From: Fervidobacterium sp.
Lineage (GTDB): Bacteria > Thermotogota > Thermotogae > Thermotogales > Fervidobacteriaceae
DNA: 9,105 nt
Assembly: GCA_003522805.1 (NCBI GenBank)
Contig: DPIB01000082.1
Location: 1-9,105, forward strand
Reading direction: 5' to 3'
The translations under genes and the position numbers were made by a program. The notes beneath the pieces were generated by a model, which saw only the letters and a program-made list of their open reading frames with translations, made no database searches and was not told where the DNA came from. Position 1 is the stretch's first letter; each line of letters starts with the position of its first letter. Below are positions 1 to 7,372 of the stretch, piece after piece.

Positions 1-47
1 GAGTATTGACCACGAAGCCCCCACCTCTATAGGTGGGGGTAGTTTAC
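1..47 (+). mobile_element. Right end of an IS200/IS605-type (tnpB) element, partial
   Basis: A perfect 9-bp stem (18-26 with 31-39, tetraloop CTAT at 27-30), extendable by a G-T pair (17/40), is flanked by CACGAAG on the left and GTAGTTTAC on the right. From memory, this arrangement (GAAG, a C-rich stem, a G-rich stem, then TAGTT-[TC]-AC) is typical of the subterminal right-end hairpin of IS200/IS605-family elements, where the Y1 transposase binds and the omega-RNA ends. Translated in the frame starting at base 2 it reads EAPTSIGGGSLL, close to the tail often annotated on TnpB proteins. The element boundary is probably near base 47. The tnpB body would lie upstream on the + strand and cannot be seen. 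The alternative, a transcription terminator, is less likely because no T tract follows the stem. Confidence 0.6.
1..47 (+). ncRNA. Possible 3' end of a TnpB-associated omega-RNA (partial)
   Basis: In tnpB elements the guide RNA overlaps the 3' end of tnpB, runs through the right-end hairpin and uses bases just beyond the element boundary as its guide. If the hairpin at 18-39 is such a right end, bases 1-47 would be the last part of the scaffold and the guide would be read from about 48 onward, that is, the leader of the next gene. This rests on the hairpin and its flanks only. The rest of the RNA and the nuclease lie outside the window, so activity cannot be judged. Confidence 0.35.
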
Positions 48-85
48 TTATTATATGCACATATGTACACAAGGGGGATGAGTCT

Positions 86-2425
86 ATGAATAAAAAAAGG
101 TTCTTTTTCTTCATGATTTTGTTGCTCGGTGTTTTGGTTATCGGTCAGAGCACATATCAAAGTGATTATAATGACTACAAGATCTTTTTTGGAAATTTGC
201 ACTCGCATACATCGTATTCTGATGGAAAAGGTACACCTGAGCAAGCATTTACGCATGCAACGGACTATGGAGATTTTCTTGCTGTTACTGATCACTGTTA
301 TTTTATGAAGATTCCGATCGATGGTCAACAAAAAACGATGTTAGTACAAAAAGCTGCAAGAGCCTCAACCGTTTCTGGAAAGTTCGTTGGATTTCAGGGG
401 TTTGAGTGGACCGCAGGTTCTGGGCACATCAACGTGTATGAAAGCTTAGAATTCATAAGTAGAGATGAAAAAGGTGATTTGAAAGATTTTTACGAATGGA
501 TAGTTGAACACAAAAGACTAGCCCAATTCAACCATCCAGGGGTAACTTTCGGCAATTTCCAAGACTTTTGGTTTGTACCTAGTGCTGATAGATATGTAAA
601 TCTCATAGAAATTGGGAATGGCAACTCTTCAAGTAACGATACGATTTCCGAAGAGATGTATAATAACTACATACTAGCGCTTAATAGAGGATGGCATGTC
701 AGTCCTACAGCGAATCAAGATAATCACAAAGAAAATTGGATCAGTGCGAATGAATCACGAACTGGCATACTAGCCAAATCACTAACATACGAAGACTTGA
801 TGGATGCGCTGTGGAATGGTAGAACATTTGCAACAGAGGATAGAAATGCAATACTTTACTTCTACGGTAATAATGCAATCATGGGAAGCATAATAAATGA
901 TGCAACAAGCATCAATTTGTATGTTCGCTATCAAGACAGCAAAGACCCTGTATCAAGCATGACCATCGTCAGTCAGGGCGGCATCGTTGATCAAGCATAC
1001 AATTTAGGAGATGTTTTCGATTACTCCAAAGAACTAACTGTACCTGATGGCTTTGAATGGTACTTTGTCTACATAGTCCAGGAAGACGGAGATGAGATCG
1101 TATCTGCACCAATATGGGTTGAGACATCAGAACAGTTGAAAGTGAACTACGTGAGAGTGGGACCTGAAAAACCAAATATCAATCAGAGTGTTCTTCTTGT
1201 ATTCGATGTATACAACTCCGTTGATAAAACAGCAAATTCTACACTTAAAGTGCTATTGGATGATGTGGAAGTATATTTAGAGGTATTTAACCTAGAACCT
1301 TATGAAATTGTTTATAGTAAAGAGTTAAACTTAGGCAAGTTAGCTTCCGGAGTACATAACATAAAATTTGTTGTCAATGGAGAAGTAGTACAATCCAAGA
1401 AAATAGAAATAGCAGAAAAGACTGGGCTTACAGTTCTTGTAGACAAGCTTCATGAAAACGATTTTACCCCTGAAGTGATGCAGTTTATAAATGTTCTACA
1501 AAGTAATGGTCATGAAGTAGTCTATTCTGATATAGTACTTGCAAACTACGAAGGAATTGACGCAATCATCATCCCAACCCCGAAAGAAGATGGACTAAGC
1601 TTTTTCAAAGACCTCTATGCAATGGAAATAGATTGGCTCAATTCATTCCAAGGAAAGATATACATAATTCCCGGTAGTGATACTGAATTCTTGAATATAT
1701 ACAAAGGACAGATCGAGAATACCATAATAATCGAGAGCCTAGACGAACTTTATGAAATATTCACCTTAAACTCGTCTGTCTCAAACCTAAAGCACGAATT
1801 CAAGAAGATTGTTTACATAGACCAAGGGCATGGAAATGACTACGGTAAAAACGATCTCAAGAAACTCCAAGACGCACTGAAAAACAACGGATTTGAGACA
1901 CAATACATAAACAAAATCGAGAACATAGATGGTAAATATCTAGTCATCATGAATGGTAAGGAATTTTCAGATGACGAATTGAAAACAATTGCCACCTTCG
2001 TTAAAAATGGTGGGAATTTGGTATTAACATCGAAGAGTGACTACAGCAACGGTGGATATACTGAAGACATGAATATGATCTTAGATTATCTCAATGCACC
2101 CGTTCGATTCAACGACGATCAAGTGATAGATGATGTAAACAACTATGGTTCGAACTTCAAAGTGCTGATTCAGGGATTGAGATTTTACTCAACTTGTTCC
2201 ATAATAGTGTATGGCAATGCAGACATCCTCGTCTCTTCTGATACGGCAACGACGATGGATGCAGACAACAAAAACGATTCGACACCCGTTGATAAAGTCG
2301 TATTAGCAACAAAGTTCAATTATGGAAATGGTACAGTGTTCGTCATGGGAAAGGCCATATTCTCAGATTACGATTACGATTTTAACAAAGAATTCATAGA
2401 GAAAAATATATTTAATCTATACTAA
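86..2425 (+). CDS. Exported PHP-domain metallohydrolase, CehA/McbA type, with CARDB-like and amidotransferase-like regions
   Basis: This 779-residue protein is predicted to be exported. MNKKR is followed by a hydrophobic stretch (6-20) with likely cleavage around 21-23 and no lipobox Cys, so it is either secreted or held by an N-terminal anchor. The PHP domain (about 32-290) keeps its metal ligands: H39-x-H41, D46, TDH 68-70, E107, H114, NHP 149-151, E175 and QDNH 211-214. PHP domains carry out metal-dependent phosphoester or related hydrolysis; the CehA/McbA branch includes carbamate hydrolases. Residues 351-445 resemble a CARDB/Ig-like beta-sandwich. Residues 448-560 and 572-779 look like Rossmann or class I amidotransferase-like folds, with DQGHG at 579-583, KNGGN at 640-644 and RFNDDQ at 674-679, the last being shared, from memory, with large secreted nucleases and phosphohydrolases. 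The ATG at 86 is preceded by AAGGGGG (71-77), 8 bases away. The gene is single, closed by a terminator, and next to a probable transposon end. The substrate is unknown; a role in scavenging extracellular phosphoesters or nucleic acids is a guess. Confidence 0.85.
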   Translation: MNKKRFFFFMILLLGVLVIGQSTYQSDYNDYKIFFGNLHSHTSYSDGKGTPEQAFTHATDYGDFLAVTDHCYFMKIPIDGQQKTMLVQKAARASTVSGKFVGFQGFEWTAGSGHINVYESLEFISRDEKGDLKDFYEWIVEHKRLAQFNHPGVTFGNFQDFWFVPSADRYVNLIEIGNGNSSSNDTISEEMYNNYILALNRGWHVSPTANQDNHKENWISANESRTGILAKSLTYEDLMDALWNGRTFATEDRNAILYFYGNNAIMGSIINDATSINLYVRYQDSKDPVSSMTIVSQGGIVDQAYNLGDVFDYSKELTVPDGFEWYFVYIVQEDGDEIVSAPIWVETSEQLKVNYVRVGPEKPNINQSVLLVFDVYNSVDKTANSTLKVLLDDVEVYLEVFNLEPYEIVYSKELNLGKLASGVHNIKFVVNGEVVQSKKIEIAEKTGLTVLVDKLHENDFTPEVMQFINVLQSNGHEVVYSDIVLANYEGIDAIIIPTPKEDGLSFFKDLYAMEIDWLNSFQGKIYIIPGSDTEFLNIYKGQIENTIIIESLDELYEIFTLNSSVSNLKHEFKKIVYIDQGHGNDYGKNDLKKLQDALKNNGFETQYINKIENIDGKYLVIMNGKEFSDDELKTIATFVKNGGNLVLTSKSDYSNGGYTEDMNMILDYLNAPVRFNDDQVIDDVNNYGSNFKVLIQGLRFYSTCSIIVYGNADILVSSDTATTMDADNKNDSTPVDKVVLATKFNYGNGTVFVMGKAIFSDYDYDFNKEFIEKNIFNLY

Positions 2426-2485
2426 GTCTTCATTGTACAACGTGTTGCCTTGTATTAAGTATGCTTTTAGATGTTTAAATTTATC

Positions 2486-2528
2486 AAGCGGGGGGGTAAA
2501 CATACATGTACCCTCGCTTTATTTTTTT
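2486..2528 (+). terminator. Rho-independent terminator after the PHP gene
   Basis: AAGCGGGG (2486-2494, with one G-T pair) pairs with CCCTCGCTT (2511-2519). After a two-G bulge the stem continues with TA (2497-2498) against TA (2509-2510), leaving a 10-base loop. TTTATTTTTTT follows (2518-2528). It lies 60 bases after the stop codon of the PHP gene and separates it from the clpC operon. Confidence 0.85.
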
Positions 2529-2553
2529 GATTTGATATGGTATAATCGAAGTG
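2517..2553 (+). promoter_or_regulatory. Promoter of the clpC operon (extended -10)
   Basis: A consensus TATAAT (2541-2546) is preceded directly by TGG (2538-2540), giving an extended -10 (TGN-TATAAT). The -35 position, 17-18 bases upstream, falls in the descending arm and T tract of the preceding terminator (CTTTAT, 2517-2522) and matches TTGACA poorly, so the extended -10 probably carries most of the activity. Transcription would start around 2553, giving a leader of only about 19 bases. I see no CIRCE inverted repeat and no CtsR-type direct heptads, so there is no sign of classical heat-shock repression. Confidence 0.75.
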
Positions 2554-2557
2554 ATTT

Positions 2558-2566
2558 AGGAGGTGA
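2558..2566 (+). promoter_or_regulatory. Perfect ribosome binding site that fixes the clpC start
   Basis: AGGAGGTGA is fully complementary to the 3' end of bacterial 16S rRNA and lies 5 bases before the ATG at 2572. An in-frame GTG at 2563 sits inside this site and cannot be the start, so the protein begins MFDRF. Confidence 0.9.
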
Positions 2567-2571
2567 GGACT

Positions 2572-5049
2572 ATGTTCGACAGATTTTCTGAAAGATCCGC
2601 AAAAGTTTTTGTAACAGCTCAAGAAGAAGCAAAAGACCTTGGCCACTCATATGTTGGGACCGAACATCTCTTGTTGGCAATCTTGAAACTCAATGATAAA
2701 CCATTATCTGCAGTTCTTGAGAAATATGGTTTGACATACGCAAGAGTGAAGAATGAAGTAATATCTATAGTTGGCATGGGAATGCGTGGATTTATAATGT
2801 CGCCTCAGATGACGCCAAGGGCAAGAAAGGTTACGGAAATAGCTTTTGAAGAAGCAAGAATGACAGGAAACGAGAAAATAGATCCTGAACATTTGCTCTT
2901 AGGCATTCTTCGTGAAGGAGAAGGCATTGCAATACATATCCTCAAGAAATTGAATATTAACATCCAGTCGTTGAGGAAGGAAATCACTGAAAATATTTCT
3001 GATGATGAATTCCTTGAAGATGATACTCAACCCCTACCTTCGGTTGAAGAGTCAACCATATCTCCAGCCGTGCGGCAACTGGAGGGATTTGGTATTGATT
3101 TGACTACTCAAGCGGTTAAAGGGGAACTTGACCCTGTGATTGGCAGGGAAGATGAAATCGAAAGAGTCATGCAAATACTCGTCAGAAGAAAGAAAAACAA
3201 TCCAGTTCTAATCGGTGAACCCGGGGTAGGTAAGAGTTCCATAGTTGAAGGTTTAGCTCAAAGGATAGTTCAAGGCGAAGTCCCCGAGCCACTTAAGGGA
3301 AAAACGATATTTTCCTTAGATGTAGCAGCACTGGTAGCAGGAACGAAATACCGTGGTGAGTTTGAAAAGCGCATGAAAAAATTGTTGCAGGTGGTAAGAG
3401 GGAATAAGGATATAATACTCTTCATAGACGAGTTGCATATGATCGTTGGAGCAGGTTCGGCAGAAGGGGCAGTTGATGCTGCAAACATACTGAAACCGGC
3501 GTTAGCTCGTGGAGAATTGCACTGTATAGGAGCAACGACGCCTGACGAGTATAGAAAATACATAGAAAAAGATGCTGCTTTGGAAAGAAGATTCCAAAAA
3601 ATATACGTGCAGGAACCAACGCCACAGATGGCAGTTGAAATCTTGAAGGGCTTAAAACCAAAGTACGAATCGCATCATAAAGTGTCATACACAGATCACT
3701 CATTAGAAGCAGCGGTTTACCTTTCGCAGAGGTACATAACAGACCATTTCTTGCCCGATAAAGCAATAGACGTGCTGGATGAAGCTGGTGCTAGAGCGAG
3801 GTTAAAACTATTTGTTATACCTAGTGAACTTCAGTTACTAAAATTGAAGGTTGAATCGGTTAAGAAGGAAAAGGAAATAGCAGTCTCAAGTCAGAATTAC
3901 GAAACGGCAGCAGAACTCAAAACTAGAGAGCAAAGTCTGAAAGAAGAGTACAATGAAAAATACACTGCTTGGATGAAAGAGGTCGAAGAAAAGATAGTAA
4001 CGGTAGATGTAGCCGATATAGAGGAAGTAGTAGCTGGTTGGACCGGTATACCATTGAAGAAATTGGAAGAAACCGAAAGAGAGAAATTACTCAAACTTGA
4101 AATGGCACTTCACGAACGTGTAGTTGGTCAAGAAGAAGCAATAAATGCCATAGCACGTGCCATCAGAAGGGCAAGAAGTGGACTCAAAGACCCAAGAAAA
4201 CCTGTTGGGGCATTCTTGTTCCTAGGACCAACGGGGGTTGGTAAAACAGAACTTGCGAAGGCGTTAGCAGAATACCTATTCGGTGATGAGAAATCACTTA
4301 TACGGTTCGATATGAGCGAGTACATGGAAAAATTCTCTGTTTCTAGACTTATCGGTGCACCTCCGGGATACGTTGGATATGAAGAAGGCGGAGCGCTGAC
4401 AGAGAAGGTGAGAAGAAGACCATTCTCTGTGATACTCTTCGATGAAATAGAGAAGGCGCACCCCGATGTTTTCAATATCTTGTTGCAGATAATGGACGAT
4501 GGTAGGCTGACTGATTCACAAGGTCACATAGTAGATTTCAGAAACACGATCGTCATAATGACAAGTAACATAGGTGGTAGTGAGATCGTATCCTCGAGAA
4601 AAAGCCTCGGTTTCGTTGAAAATGAGACATATGAACAAGAATTCAGTGAAATGAAGGACAAAGTTATAGAAGAAGTTAAGAAAGTATTCAGACCAGAATT
4701 TATAAACCGAGTAGATGAAATAATAGTTTTCCATAAACTCACAAAGCAACACATTGAACAGATCATAGAGATATTGCTCAGAGATATACGAGCAAGGCTT
4801 TCTGAGCGTGAGATAAATCTTGTATTGTCACCTGAAGCAAAGGAATTCTTAGTCAACGTTGGATATGACAGTATTTACGGTGCGCGACCTCTGAAAAGAG
4901 CGATACAAAGGTACATTGAAGACCCCCTTGCTGAAGAATTATTGCGCGGGGAAATAGACTCAGAAAGTGACGTCCTTGTCGTTCCAGAGGGAGAAAAACT
5001 TAATTTCGTTGTTCAGAAGAAGGAAGAAACTCAGAAAGTTGAAAAATAG
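2572..5049 (+). CDS. clpC: ClpC, AAA+ unfoldase subunit of the Clp protease
   Basis: This 825-residue Hsp100 ATPase forms hexamers that unfold proteins and thread them into ClpP in the cytoplasm. Two Clp-N repeats occupy about 1-70 and 80-140. The D1 ring module has Walker A GEPGVGKS (215-222), pore loop KYRG (259-262), Walker B ending D286-E287 and arginine fingers R339/R340. A coiled-coil middle region with a UVR-like stretch (about 420-470, [10 protein letters not shown]) marks ClpC rather than ClpA or ClpB. D2 has Walker A GPTGVGKT (552-559), pore loop GYVG (599-602), Walker B D624-E625 and sensor 2 GARP (770-773). LGF at 679-681 is the loop expected to dock on ClpP, so this is a protease partner rather than a ClpB-type disaggregase. 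The length is close to that of Bacillus ClpC (about 810). All catalytic elements are intact. It is the first gene of the operon; no ctsR, mcsA or mcsB precedes it. Confidence 0.97.
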   Translation: MFDRFSERSAKVFVTAQEEAKDLGHSYVGTEHLLLAILKLNDKPLSAVLEKYGLTYARVKNEVISIVGMGMRGFIMSPQMTPRARKVTEIAFEEARMTGNEKIDPEHLLLGILREGEGIAIHILKKLNINIQSLRKEITENISDDEFLEDDTQPLPSVEESTISPAVRQLEGFGIDLTTQAVKGELDPVIGREDEIERVMQILVRRKKNNPVLIGEPGVGKSSIVEGLAQRIVQGEVPEPLKGKTIFSLDVAALVAGTKYRGEFEKRMKKLLQVVRGNKDIILFIDELHMIVGAGSAEGAVDAANILKPALARGELHCIGATTPDEYRKYIEKDAALERRFQKIYVQEPTPQMAVEILKGLKPKYESHHKVSYTDHSLEAAVYLSQRYITDHFLPDKAIDVLDEAGARARLKLFVIPSELQLLKLKVESVKKEKEIAVSSQNYETAAELKTREQSLKEEYNEKYTAWMKEVEEKIVTVDVADIEEVVAGWTGIPLKKLEETEREKLLKLEMALHERVVGQEEAINAIARAIRRARSGLKDPRKPVGAFLFLGPTGVGKTELAKALAEYLFGDEKSLIRFDMSEYMEKFSVSRLIGAPPGYVGYEEGGALTEKVRRRPFSVILFDEIEKAHPDVFNILLQIMDDGRLTDSQGHIVDFRNTIVIMTSNIGGSEIVSSRKSLGFVENETYEQEFSEMKDKVIEEVKKVFRPEFINRVDEIIVFHKLTKQHIEQIIEILLRDIRARLSEREINLVLSPEAKEFLVNVGYDSIYGARPLKRAIQRYIEDPLAEELLRGEIDSESDVLVVPEGEKLNFVVQKKEETQKVEK

Positions 5050-5072
5050 ACTCTAAAAAGAAAGGAACCATC

Positions 5073-6476
5073 ATGGCAAAGCAAAAGATGGTCTATGTTT
5101 GCGACAAATGTGGATATGAATCGCCAAAATGGTTCGGCAAATGTCCGGTTTGTGGTGAATGGAATACGGCAAAAGAATTTCAGTTGAAAGATATTGACAC
5201 AGAATCTAAATCGATAAGAAGTGGCGAGATGGGGGTGAGTAGATCTCAGCCCTGTTTTGTTGATGTGAATCAAGCGTACGAGAATTTAGAAGATGCGAGG
5301 ATTAAGACAAATATATCAGCATTAGATGATATACTTTCCAGCGGAATAGTTAAAGGGCAGGTCATACTTCTGGGTGGTGAACCAGGAGTTGGGAAAAGCA
5401 CTCTAGCACTACAAATATGCGCTTCAATTGTAAAAGATGACAAGGAAAAATTGGTGTACTATATTTCTGGCGAGGAGAGTGTATCTCAAATTGCCATAAG
5501 GGCAAAAAGACTTGGGATAAGAAATCCAAGCATTTTGCTTTCATCTGAGACGCAGATAGAAGAAGTTTTGAAGGGAATAGACGTTCAAAGGGCGAAGCTG
5601 ATAGTGATAGATTCCATCCAGACATTGAGCAGTGTGGACATCGAGTCCCCCATTGGTGGAGTTGTGCAGATAAGAGCTGTCGTAGAAAAGGTGAGGGTTT
5701 TTTCAAAAAAATATGGCATACCATCATTATTGATAGCACACGTTACAAAAGAAGGCGCAATTGCAGGGCCAAAACTCGTTGAACACGTTGTTGATACCGT
5801 CGTGTACTTTGAAGGAGAGCGGACTACAGATTACAGAATACTTCGAGTTCAAAAGAACAGATACGGGCCTAGTGGTGAAATCTCTGTCTTTCAAATGACA
5901 GAAAATGGCCTTGAAAGCTTATCAGATGACACATTGGTAAACTACTCAGAGACACCGGGGAATGTTTTAACCAGTGCATACGAAGGCAGTAGACCCATCA
6001 ATGTTCAGATACAAGCACTTGTATCGCGAGTAAAGGTGGCTTCTGGTAGAAGAATATCACACGGTGTAGATGTAAGGAAAATCATAATCATCTCAGCAGT
6101 TCTGTCAAGACATTTGAACATTCCACTTGATTTTCACGATATATACATAAACGTTTCAGGTGGCATAAACATAACGGATTCCGGTTGCGAACTTGCAATC
6201 GCGGGAGCAATTCTTTCCTCCTTTTTGGATGTATATGTAGGAAATACATTTATGGTAGGGGAGATAGGATTGGATGGTAGTGTGAGGCCAACGGTAAACA
6301 TAGGCAAGAGGATAGAGAATGCAAGAAAACTACCAATAAATTCAATACTCATACCATCCAAGGCGGAATACAAAAGTGCTTCAAGAACAAGGACTGAGAA
6401 ATCTGAAAAATTAGAGAGAATTAGCAATGTTCGTCAGTTATTTAACTTCATGGTGGATTTGAAGAAGGGGGTATAA
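5073..6476 (+). CDS. radA: RadA (Sms), DNA repair and recombination ATPase
   Basis: RadA is a RecA-like hexameric ATPase that drives branch migration of recombination intermediates, acting with RecA. The 467-residue protein has the usual layout and length. A zinc finger sits at the N-terminus, C10-x2-C13 and C24-x2-C27. The ATPase core has Walker [10 protein letters not shown] (102-110) and Walker B ending in D180 (KLIVID 175-180). The RadA signature KNRYG is at 261-265. The Lon-protease-like C-terminal domain (about 285-467) includes SGGINITDSGCELAIAGA and GEIGLDGSVRP segments. The ATG at 5073 has AAGGA (5062-5066) 6 bases upstream and lies 23 bases after the clpC stop, so co-transcription is likely. 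Zinc finger, ATPase motifs and KNRYG are all intact, so it should be functional. Confidence 0.97.
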   Translation: MAKQKMVYVCDKCGYESPKWFGKCPVCGEWNTAKEFQLKDIDTESKSIRSGEMGVSRSQPCFVDVNQAYENLEDARIKTNISALDDILSSGIVKGQVILLGGEPGVGKSTLALQICASIVKDDKEKLVYYISGEESVSQIAIRAKRLGIRNPSILLSSETQIEEVLKGIDVQRAKLIVIDSIQTLSSVDIESPIGGVVQIRAVVEKVRVFSKKYGIPSLLIAHVTKEGAIAGPKLVEHVVDTVVYFEGERTTDYRILRVQKNRYGPSGEISVFQMTENGLESLSDDTLVNYSETPGNVLTSAYEGSRPINVQIQALVSRVKVASGRRISHGVDVRKIIIISAVLSRHLNIPLDFHDIYINVSGGINITDSGCELAIAGAILSSFLDVYVGNTFMVGEIGLDGSVRPTVNIGKRIENARKLPINSILIPSKAEYKSASRTRTEKSEKLERISNVRQLFNFMVDLKKGV

Positions 6477-6479
6477 TCA

Positions 6480-7346
6480 ATGGCAAAGTTTAAGATTCTT
6501 TTGGATAGTACATCAGACTTTCCAAAAGAACAGATGGAATCTTGGGATGTGGATATAGTACCACTGTATCTAATATGGTCTGATGGAACGTCTGAAAAAG
6601 ACGACACACGAGATTTTGAAGAACTGAAAAAGTTCTATGAAAAATTGAAAAATGCAATGGAATTGCCAAAAAGTTCACAACCGACTGTTGAGGACTGGAA
6701 GGCAAAATACGAAGAAGTTAAGCAGCAAGGTTATGACGGGATATTGGTAATAACCATTTCTAGCAACATGTCAGGTACATTTAATTCTGCTTCTTTAGCA
6801 GCTCAAGAAGTTGATATTCCTGTCAAAGTCATTGATTCAAGACAGGCTTCAACGGCTATATCTCCAATGGCAAGATTTGCGAGAGAATTATTCAACCAAG
6901 GAGCGGATCTTGAAACAACTGCACAGGAACTTCAAAAGGCAATGGCTGAGAAAAGATTCGGAGCGTTCTTCTATGTGTCTGACTTTAGCTTTCTCGTTAA
7001 AGGTGGGAGAGTAAGTAAATTCACAGGCTTTGTTGGTTCGATGTTGAAGATCAGAGTTGCAATTTACATAAATGATGAGGGCGAGATGGTTCCGTTTGGA
7101 AAAGCACGAGGATTCAAGGCAGCGCTCGATGAAGTGCTAAAGAAAAGCGAAGAACAGGGTTTCAAACCTGGCGATACGGTTGACATATACCTTGTCAGTT
7201 GCGATAATATGGAAGAATTGAAAGAAATAGAGAAGGTAGTGAAAGGGATATACAACGTCAAGAATGTATACTACACCCCGACAGGAAAAGTCATATCAAC
7301 TCATGTAGGCCCAGGCCAGGCAGGTTATGGGATAGAGAGATATTGA
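6480..7346 (+). CDS. DegV-family fatty-acid-binding protein (FakB-like)
   Basis: DegV proteins bind a single long-chain fatty acid. The studied members (FakB) present it to the kinase FakA, which makes acyl phosphate for phospholipid synthesis. This 288-residue protein has the standard length and motifs: the N-terminal LLDSTSDFP strand-loop (7-15), SSQP (65-68) and ISSNMSGT (93-100), whose Ser/Thr residues contact the acyl carboxylate in known structures, then VIDSRQAS, VKGGRVSKF and the terminal THVGPGQAGYG. It resembles the Thermotoga maritima DegV protein whose crystal structure contained a fatty acid (recalled as TM841, not checked). Its start lies 3 bases after the radA stop; the ribosome binding site AAGGGGG (6465-6471) is inside the end of radA, which suggests translational coupling. 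No FakA-like kinase gene is in the window, so a partner must be elsewhere. The family is certain; the cellular role is inferred. Confidence 0.93.
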   Translation: MAKFKILLDSTSDFPKEQMESWDVDIVPLYLIWSDGTSEKDDTRDFEELKKFYEKLKNAMELPKSSQPTVEDWKAKYEEVKQQGYDGILVITISSNMSGTFNSASLAAQEVDIPVKVIDSRQASTAISPMARFARELFNQGADLETTAQELQKAMAEKRFGAFFYVSDFSFLVKGGRVSKFTGFVGSMLKIRVAIYINDEGEMVPFGKARGFKAALDEVLKKSEEQGFKPGDTVDIYLVSCDNMEELKEIEKVVKGIYNVKNVYYTPTGKVISTHVGPGQAGYGIERY

Positions 7347-7360
7347 GGCAGCAAAGGCAC

Positions 7361-7367
7361 GAGGTGA
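7361..7367 (+). promoter_or_regulatory. Ribosome binding site fixing the start of the CMD-family gene
   Basis: GAGGTGA lies 5 bases before the ATG at 7373. It favours that start over the in-frame TTG at 7343, which overlaps the stop codon of the DegV gene and would add ten residues (MRQQRHEVIP) encoded largely by the ribosome binding site region itself. Confidence 0.8.
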
Positions 7368-7372
7368 TACCG

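Noticed and set aside
18..39. Hairpin as a rho-independent terminator of an upstream gene
   Set aside because: The stem is strong but is followed by TAGTTTACTTATTAT rather than a T run, and its flanks fit a transposon right end better. It remains a minor alternative.
56..69. Near-palindrome TGCACATATGTACA with perfect core ACATATGT as an operator
   Set aside because: It is short, AT-rich and imperfect outside the 8-base core; no regulator is nearby and chance occurrence is likely.
44..331. Minus-strand 95-codon frame over the start of the PHP gene
   Set aside because: It overlaps the signal peptide and PHP motif coding region, shows no recognisable domain, and no promoter or binding site supports it.
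2433..2458. TTGTAC ... TATTAA as a second promoter after the PHP gene
   Set aside because: The spacer is only 14 bases, and the transcript would run directly into the terminator at 2486-2528.
2563..2571. GTG start for clpC adding MRT to the N-terminus
   Set aside because: The GTG lies inside the perfect ribosome binding site AGGAGGTGA, which is spaced correctly for ATG 2572; ClpC proteins normally begin near MFxRFSE.
3270..4856. Minus-strand open frames of 65-115 codons across clpC
   Set aside because: They mirror a highly conserved coding sequence, have no matching ribosome binding sites or recognisable domains, and are typical antisense shadows.
6472..6477. TATAAT just before the DegV gene as an internal promoter
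   Set aside because: It spans the radA stop codon and lies 3 bases before the start codon, so transcription would begin inside the gene; no -35 at suitable distance was seen.
7343..7372. TTG start for the CMD-family gene
   Set aside because: It overlaps the stop of the DegV gene, has no ribosome binding site of its own, and ATG 7373 has GAGGTGA at proper distance.
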